In this document: in pieces, positions 12,401-21,400 of the stretch
How the letters are laid out: every line of letters starts with the position of its first letter
Position numbering within the stretch: position 1 is the stretch's first letter
From: Acanthopleura granulata
Lineage: Eukaryota > Mollusca > Polyplacophora > Chitonida > Chitonidae
Direction of reading: 5' to 3'
DNA: 64,000 nt
NCBI GenBank assembly: GCA_016165875.1
Contig: JABBOT010000080.1
Span: 17,456,572-17,520,571, forward strand
Translations under genes and position numbers: made by a program
Notes under the pieces: generated by a model
Database searches by the model: none
Told to the model about the DNA's origin: nothing
What the model saw: only the letters and a program-made list of their open reading frames with translations

Positions 12401-15400
12401 TGGGGTTAAGAAGAACATTAGGATAAGGAGGAGGATCTTCCAGACAGAGCCTAAGGAGAACATCAGGATGAGAATGGAGATAATCGGGTTCAGGAGAACA
12501 TTAGAAGCTAGGAGAATGCATATTGTGTTATTTTTCCAAAGTCACATTCCATGGATCAAACATCAGGTATTCTAGACAGCAAACACAAAATCAGTTCTTG
12601 CTGATTATTTCTCTTTTTTTTGTATTCTGATGCAGAATGCATCGCCACACATATTAAACTATACCTATAGGAAGTCCTATGTATTTTCCTGATACAGTGT
12701 TCTCATTAATTCAGACTAGGATATCAGCTTATGGCAACAACGACTAATATACAGATTTAGTCAATTTCAGTTGATCAAGCAGATAACACGAATCAGTGAA
12801 TATCGCATTACCCCCCCCCCCTCCAAAAAAACAAAACAACGTTCAGCAATTTTCTTCAAATAGCCTGAAAGGTGCTGTATATTAATCCAAGACATCATGA
12901 ATATATTTTTGTGTATTTTTGCCTACACTGCCGTCGAACAACAGACAGAAACGGCCAGACGCTGAAACGTACATGTCTCTCTCTACTCGCTTTCAAAAAA
13001 TCATCAAAAATTAAGTCGTTCCACAGCTGTCCTTTTATAAGAGAATTTATGATACACGCATGGTATACAGATGGTGTACGAAAGCAACCTATTTTCAGTT
13101 CGTTTTGTCCTCTTTGTACACCCCACCTTTCAGAGAAATGTCTTTTTGTACCCCACTGTCACTAACGCACGTCAAACCCATAAAACTACGCACCTAGCTA
13201 GTTATGTAGCCTGATACCCAGCTCGGTCTCTATACATACGTCTAGGTTTCAGATCCTATATTTTGGTCTTATCAAGCTAAGAGTTATCGCTAAAGGTCTA
13301 AGTGCCAGCGTATCTGTAATAGCTCTACTCCGCCTTTAGCAGGGGTTGTGAAAGTTGTGCTGTCTATCTCATAAATTTTCTTTAAAGGGGAAACGCGAGC
13401 CTCTTATCATAGTGTAGCCAAAGATAGGGCAGGATCCAAACTATGGCCACAACCCAACTATTTGTTGATAAGAACAGCATTCTCGCGCTATCTCGCACCA
13501 CCCATATCCCGGCGTGCATTGCAATCCACTTAAGGATTTATCAAAGAGGAGATAACTCCGGGTTGCAGTCTGATGGTTATCTGGCTAAGTTATCTTGACG
13601 CGAAACACCAGTTTGGAGGTTGAGGTTTGCAAGGAAAAGGCACAGACAGACTGGCATCATGTCGACATAAAAAAGGACGGGTTTTCAAAAAACTCTAAAC
13701 CACTCGTCAAAACTTACGTAATACAGCTATCCCAAAATCAGCAGAGGGAAAACTTCAGCGTTTCTACTAAGAGTTATTGCGTTTAAAGCCTTTTTTGCAT
13801 ATAGTCTCGCCAATTACCAGCTTTCCAGCAACACTGGAAGTGGTCATGCATATCTAATATCTTGTATCTGACGCTGAGTCAGACATATGGAAGTGAGGCA
13901 CACGTAATTAAAACCAAGATTCTACACAAACCCCATTGTTAAGCCGTAACATGACTGCCACTCCTTATTTGCAACAACCACGAAGTTAGAAGGTAATATA
14001 TTATTACCGCTATATTTTTTCGCCTTTTTTATTTTTTGGTCATTTGAATTTTTTTATACATATGTTTTTCGCTTTTGGCACTTTCTTAGCGGAATCCGCT
14101 TTGTCCCGGGCAAACTTCTGGCAATGTCTATCATTGTTGCACACGGCCTATGTTACATTTATCGCGGCTATCAGACGTTGGCCGGCAGCGGCTGGTCGTC
14201 CACCCAGGAGGATCGATCGACTTGCTTTGCGATCAAGCGTGATTATCAGACGGTTACAGATTTCCAGTCTCGCGCTCCTAATTTACTGTGCCGACGCCGA
14301 GGCCGCTAGAGGCCGCCACTATCGCCGACTGGAATCGTCCTTATCTCTTTTACCATCTCGGGTAATGGATTAAAGCTAACAGAAATCTATCAGTCCTTGT
14401 GAAAACCCAAACCTTTTAATCGGACAATCCATTCGAGAAATGGAAAAATAAGGCATGATCTTATCGGCCCGCGTTCTGTCCCTCCTTGGCGTGCCTGTAA
14501 TACGCAGATACCCCTCCCCTTCCCTTACTCCAAACTCTTGAGTTTCTCCTTCCCCATCTCTCATAACACGCTTTCGAGCCCTTTTCAAACCTCTTTCCAC
14601 TGCACTGCACACCGCACACTCTTACCAAATCTAATATTCTCCAATTCTGGCGCGAACAAAAATATAGCCAATTTCTCACCCTATGGGATACGCAAAGAGG
14701 GACTACAATCCACCTGGAAATCCAACTTCTTCTTGACTTTTCCATCGTCTGCATTTCACACAGCACAGTCTTCCAAGACAAAAATATCACCATTTTCTCA
14801 CCCGTTTGAGATAAGTAAAGATGGTCTATAGTCCACTAACAAATACAGCTTCTTCTAGGCTTTTCAAAACTCTTTCGGCTGCATCTCACACTACACTGTG
14901 CACCCCGATGTAATATTTTGGTGCAAATAAAGTTATCGCCCACTTCTCACTTACTGGTACATACACAGTGGGCAAATAGTGCACCTGTAAATCCAACTTC
15001 GCCTGCCTTAAGAGTATTGAGTAATTGCATGTTCAACATCTCTTTCGCGTAATGTTCTGATGCACCTGCCAAAAATTCCTGAAGAGTTTTAAGCACATTT
15101 AATCTCCGTATCCTTTGGGAATAAGTAATACAGGTACATAAGTCCATAATCAAAACTCTTCAAAAGTCAATCTAGTCTACCGTACTCTAAGCGTATGAAT
15201 CCAACCATTCGTGCATCTTCCAGAATAACCTTAAGACAGACTTTTGGAGACATTCTTCACTGCAGATGTTACACCATTCTGATTTTCACTTACTCTATAT
15301 ATATCTTTTCAGTTCTTCTGTAATTCTTGCTAAATTGTGATTGTTTTTGGGAACTGGTATTTCGGTAATTGACCTGCATATAACTTCCATTACATGCTTG

Positions 15401-18400
15401 AAGCTAGGTACATGAGTGGCAAAGTCGGGGCCTATAGATGCTAATCCTTTTCGCACTCATTTTTCGCCTTAACACGGAATGTTGGGACTGAAATTAACAC
15501 CTAAATGAACACTATAAGCTTAAGGAATTGTTTATTTTACTACTGAGCTTCTCACATACCCAAGTCGATATAACTGTGGAAACTCCCAAGATAAGACACT
15601 GCAGCAAAGCGAGTTGGACGTTGGGGTGGATAGAGGCATCTCAGAATGTCTCTAAATATTGTGTCACGCAAGATGGATGGAAACAGATCCGCCGTGTTCC
15701 GGTTCTAATCAATGGTAGGTTTTATATCTACAGATGGAAGCGGTTGTGTGTGGAATGTGGGAAATTGTGTTGAATAAAATACACAGGTTATAGAGGGCCA
15801 CACATCCTCAGCGATGAGATTAATACTTGGACATAAAAAACGTCGATAAGCTACAGAAACTTCAACAAGACAAACACATTATCGGTATGCAACAACGTCA
15901 CACACAAACTAAGTAGCAAAGAGTTTTTATGTTGGACTAAATTGTACGAAAGTCGTCATATATTAGGTGCGATTCGCGGAGGTTACAAAGGTCAAACATG
16001 ATGATCACAACTCGTTGACCTCGTTGTGACTTCAAGTCCGGCTCATGCTGGCTTCCTCTCCCGTCGTACCAGAAGATTTCTACCAGCAACCTTCGGATGT
16101 CAGTGAATATCCCCCGGGCTTTGCTCGGCTTCCTCCCGTCATAATGGTGGCCACTGTCGTATAGGAGAAATATTCTTGAGTACGGTGCACAACACCAATA
16201 CATAAATGTAACAACGTGACATGCAATCTAAGTTGCAAAGACTTGGACTAGATTTTTTTGTGCAAAACTCCCCACAATAGCTTCGGCTCGCCAGTAACGG
16301 AAGTTACAGAGGTCAAACATATAAAGGAGGTCTACTAATTGAAAACATTGTGACCAAAAACACAACCCTGAGTACGGCTGAACAATCCGCACCAACTTAC
16401 GTGATTTCTCAGTCTCTTCAAAACAAGGAATACCGCTATGTATACATCACGTGCCACCTCAGTTCGTGAGTCACGGGCCACTCCCTGAACCCCTTTCCCC
16501 ACCCTACAAACCTAACTTCTTGGCCTGTGTCACTGTCACTAATGATGTAATGTAACATGGACTCTACAGCTACTGTTCCTCATTCAATAATCTACTAATA
16601 TTCACCGCGAGCCGTATACCGCTATGCAAGAGATAAGGCCCGTGCTATAAAAACGGTCCCAGTGATAGGGAATGAAAAGCGGCCTTGAACGCTAAAGATC
16701 GACGGAGGCTGGGGATCCGGGACAGGGGAGCGGGGTATCTCAAAGTCCGGGAATGAATTCGCTGTCAGAGATGCAGGCAAGCGATAGGAACGAGGGAAGA
16801 AAGCAGCGATTGTTACTCAGCGATGGGGAGATACGACATGACCGGCTAAAGTAACATGTACCTAGAAAACAGTACATAAACAACATCAACAGACTCAGAT
16901 TCACCGATGTCCAGACAGGTTACAAGTATGCGGAGTTGAACGTTGCTGACAAGGGACGTGGTTGGGTAATTACGTGCGCAACACAGTTTGCCTGTGCCCA
17001 GCTAACACTGTCTGAATGCGTTCCATTGGACGCCATACACGTGGCTGCGTACGCAAACGATGCCGCATGCCATGTGACTGACGCAGTGTGACAAACGTTA
17101 TCCAGCAGACCGGAGGTCATGTCACGATACTCAAAGTCACGCTTAAGTATAACAGGCGCTACACTAAGACAATGGGGAAATATAACAGATATCAACAAAA
17201 ATGACGTGATATCCGTAACATTATTAAGAAGACGTAAGTTTGTATATCAGTTTGACAGTCGTTGCACTAAGAAAATGTGGACCTATGACAGACGTTATCA
17301 AACAGAATTGTGGTAATATGACAGACGTTGTCCAACATAACCGGTGTAATATGACAGACGTTACCCAACAGAACTGGTGTAATACACCAAACGCTATCCC
17401 ACAGAACTGGGGTAAAACGACAAAAATTATCCATCAGAACTGAAGCATTACAACAAACGCTATCCAACAAAACTGGGGTATTACGACAAACGCTATCCAA
17501 GAGAAAGTAATATCACAAAGGCTGTCCAACAGAACTCAGGTAATACAACAGGCGTTACCTAACAGAACTGAAGTAATACAACAAATGAAATCAAACGGAA
17601 CTGAAGTAATGTGACATACACTGTCCCAAATACCTGGGGCAATACATAAAATATTGCAACATAGAGGGTAAATCCAGAGCAGCGACGACAGTGTGACAGT
17701 TGGCAAACTGTCACTCGTTATCGATGAAATCCGAACTCTTGTTAATTTACCTCAGTTAGGGTTTTAATCCAACAGTTCATGTAAGTAACAACTTACACAC
17801 CCCCTCGCAGCATTGTTTAAGCAAAATTAGGTAAAAAAAAAATTGCAGTAATGTTAAATGCAATATATTCGACGTCACTGGTCTAGAATTACTTAAAATC
17901 CAGTGTAATATGACATGCGCTATCCAAACAGAACGAAAGTATTACAATACGCGGTATCCAACAGAACTGAGGACACCATGAAACAAAATAGATATACTGT
18001 AACCGGCAATTACCAATAGGTTGAGGTTACATGATTGATGTTACGTAATCACCCGATATAATACCACAGGTGTTGTACTTGTGTCAATAAACATTCGTTA
18101 AAGCAATATAACAGTGCAACTGAGGCTACTCTCTATATGAATGTTGCACAGAATGACATGACTTGACTCTCGAGCCGACAAACCAGCACAGTTATGTGGC
18201 GACACGTTGTAAGTATAAATGCAGTCATGACCCACAAAACAACAACAACGACGACATTTTGTGGCATAAATGGGACCATACGAAAAAACAACAACAACAA
18301 GAATAAATAAAAATACACTTTTTGAATGATATGTAATCGGAATCTTTCAAATAATTATAGAGTTCATCCTGTTATCTGTTTCACATTACATAGCGTCTAA

Positions 18401-21400
18401 TGATTTGATTTATTTATCTTATTGATGTTTTACGCCGTATTCAAGAATCTTTCACTTATTCGACAATGGCCAACATTATGGTGGGAGGAAACTGGAGAGA
18501 GCCCGGGGGAAACCCCATCCACAGGTTGCTGGCACACCTTCCCAAGTATGGTTGGAAAGGAAGCCAGAATGAAGCCAGAATGAGCTGGACTTGAACTCAT
18601 AGCAAGCGCATTGGTGGGAGTCATTATGCTGCGCTAGCGCGCTATCCAATTGAGCCACGGATACCCCTAGTGCTATGAAAAGCGACGGCCATATCCACTG
18701 AATGATAATAGAGAGGTTAACAATGACGTTAATGCTATAGGCAAAAGCAACCACGATGTTGAAAGAAACAGAATGTACTGTTAATATAATGACGCTACGT
18801 TGTGTTTTACGGTAGGTAAACCAGACTACGTTTATAGAATAACAAAGTTGTAAACACAAAGATTGCGTTTTTCCTGCGCAAATATGTTATATTATATTAT
18901 TTCATATACATATGAAAGTTTTTAATTTACTGCCTCTGGTGGCCTTCTGTCTAAATTTTTATCAAAAAAGTTAAACATATACAATGTAACATACATTTAC
19001 AGATTGTATTGAGATAAACAAGAGAGAATTAACACCTTCGTGTCATAAACGTCAACATATGAATTGACTGTCCGACAGTGCGTCCAAAGGTAACGTTGAG
19101 GACCACCGCCGCACTTAAGTATATTTCGTTCATACAACGGCGGTTAATATTTATGATAGCATGGAATGCCCGCGGAGTATTAAAACCACCAGCCTTTGTT
19201 GATTAACTAACTGACTGTTTGATTAATATGGTGAACTCAAGCCAAAATGACGTAAGACCAAGTTAACGGCCTTGCCAGCCATGTCGACCTTGCAGCGTAG
19301 TAAAACAACGCGTTATCACGTCAGTGTAAAGATATACGGCATTGTTTGCGAAATCACCTATTGTACACTCTTTTAGTGGGAAGGCTTCAGCTATGAAGCG
19401 ACGATATGCATGATGTGAAGCCGAAACTGTTTAGGCTTATTACTCAGGTTACGGTTTACCTTTCCTCGTAATGTACGGCATCCTGTGCTGTCTTGCGGTG
19501 GTTTAGCCCGAAGCTGTAACGGTTGGCTGACGGAGAAAGGTTATGGCGACTGCGGCCGTACTCTACCTACCACAAAGGTCTATGACGCTCATAACACAGC
19601 CGTTACGCCGCCTATCTTATGAACGAAAGAATGAAAGGTCTTCTGAAAAGATATAGCCTTATCGCGATATGAGAAAAGTGTACCATAAATAGTGCGATAA
19701 GATAGAGCTGACATTCTTATCTGTCAGTTCTCTATCACGTTGGTTATCAAATACACCGGTTTATGATATGGTAACAAACACGATCAACGAAGACGCCTTA
19801 ATCGCAGGTTACCTATATATATATATATATATATATATAGCATATTAAGTACACGTCGTCACACATATAATTGCTTAGTAATGAGACGACCGGGCAAAAA
19901 CTATACCGGTTAATCCGTGACCGTTATTATATTGTGACACTCACGGGAGATTATTGCGCTATTCTTTAGCGTTAACTGGGGCCAAAGTTTCTAGTTATTT
20001 TTTTTTTCCATGGTCGTGAGTGTAGATAACACACGAAGATGTTGTATTTATAGCAACGTGTGGTTAAAGTCGGGAGCAAATTGAACTAATGGTCTTGTAT
20101 ATATCCTGAGGAGATAAAAATACTTGGAATTTGGTCCTAAAACCTAGACAAATAAGACGTACACTGTCCAACTGACCTCCAGCTGGCTTCTTTTTACATA
20201 TGACGATGCCATATACCCACGTCCGATTGCTCATTTACATGCAGAGCCTATGTATATGAAAAACATAAACTATTTGAAATCTGTTAGTCTGATTACCAAA
20301 CTGCCCCCAAGCACCCAATTAGCACAGAAAGCTATATATTCATTCGTCTGAGGATTCAGTCGCACGAAGTAGAAGTTTCTTGTAGATGTAGATGATATAC
20401 CTGTCAGATTATATTACATCATATGTACCCGCCATATGCATTTATCCTTGAAGCCGAAACGTTTGGTTTGTGTAGAAAACGGTTTACATGAAATTGCTCA
20501 AATATCGTTTCGCAATGTGTACCACCTATCCTTTCTGCCGAGTGGGGATTTGTCAACGACCTCCCTCCTCCCCTTATGTGAAAAGGGTAGAGTGGTAGGC
20601 ACCGCTCCATTATGTGGAAAGGGTAGCGGAGAACGCATCACTCCATTATGTGCAAAGGATATCGGAGTAGGCATCGTTCCCTTATGAGGAAAGGGTAGCG
20701 GAGAACGCATCACTCCATTATGTGCAAAGGATATCGGAGTAGGCATCGTTCCCTTATGAGGAAAGGGTAGCGGAGTAGGCATCACTCCTTTATGTGGAAA
20801 GGATATCGGAGTAGGCATCGCTTCTTTATGGGCAAAGGGTAGCGAAGTAGGTATCGCTCACTTTTGTGGAAAGGACATCGGAGTAGGCAACGTTCCTTTA
20901 TATGGAAATATTAGCGCAGTATAGGCATCGCTTCCTGATGTTGCAAGGATATCGGAGTAGGTAAAACTCCCATATGTGGAAAGGGTAGCGAAGTATAACC
21001 ATCGCTCCCTAATGAGGAAATGGTAGCTGAGTAGCCATCACTCCCTTATGTGAAAACGGTGTCGGACTAGGCAACACCGCCTTATCTGGAAAGAGAAAGG
21101 AATGAACAACGTTCCCTTCAACAGGAATAGGCAACGTTCCCTTATGTGGATAGGCGGGCGGAGTGAGCAGCCCTCCCATGTGTGGAAATGGAGAGCAGTA
21201 GGCAACCCTCCCTTACGTGGAAAGGGGACGGTCAGCCAGCAACCTGCGGATGCTAGTGGGTACCTCCGGGCTCTACCCAGTTTCCTTCCACCATAATGCT
21301 GGCCGCCGTCGTGTATGAAATATTCTTGAGTACGGCGTAAAACACCAATGAAATGAATAAAGAAATAAATGGAAAGGAGACATGAGAAGGCAACAGCCGT

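Noticed and set aside
14044..14373. Plus-strand 109-aa Arg/Ala-rich open frame
   Set aside because: Coincides with a GC-rich GATA cluster; no homology or splice signals.
17267..17500. Minus-strand Cys-rich repeat frame
   Set aside because: Product of the 33-bp minisatellite; the Cys spacing follows the DNA period.
20498..20818. Minus-strand open frame of 12-residue repeats (MPTPISFPHKG)
   Set aside because: Explained by the 36-bp minisatellite; no splice or start context.
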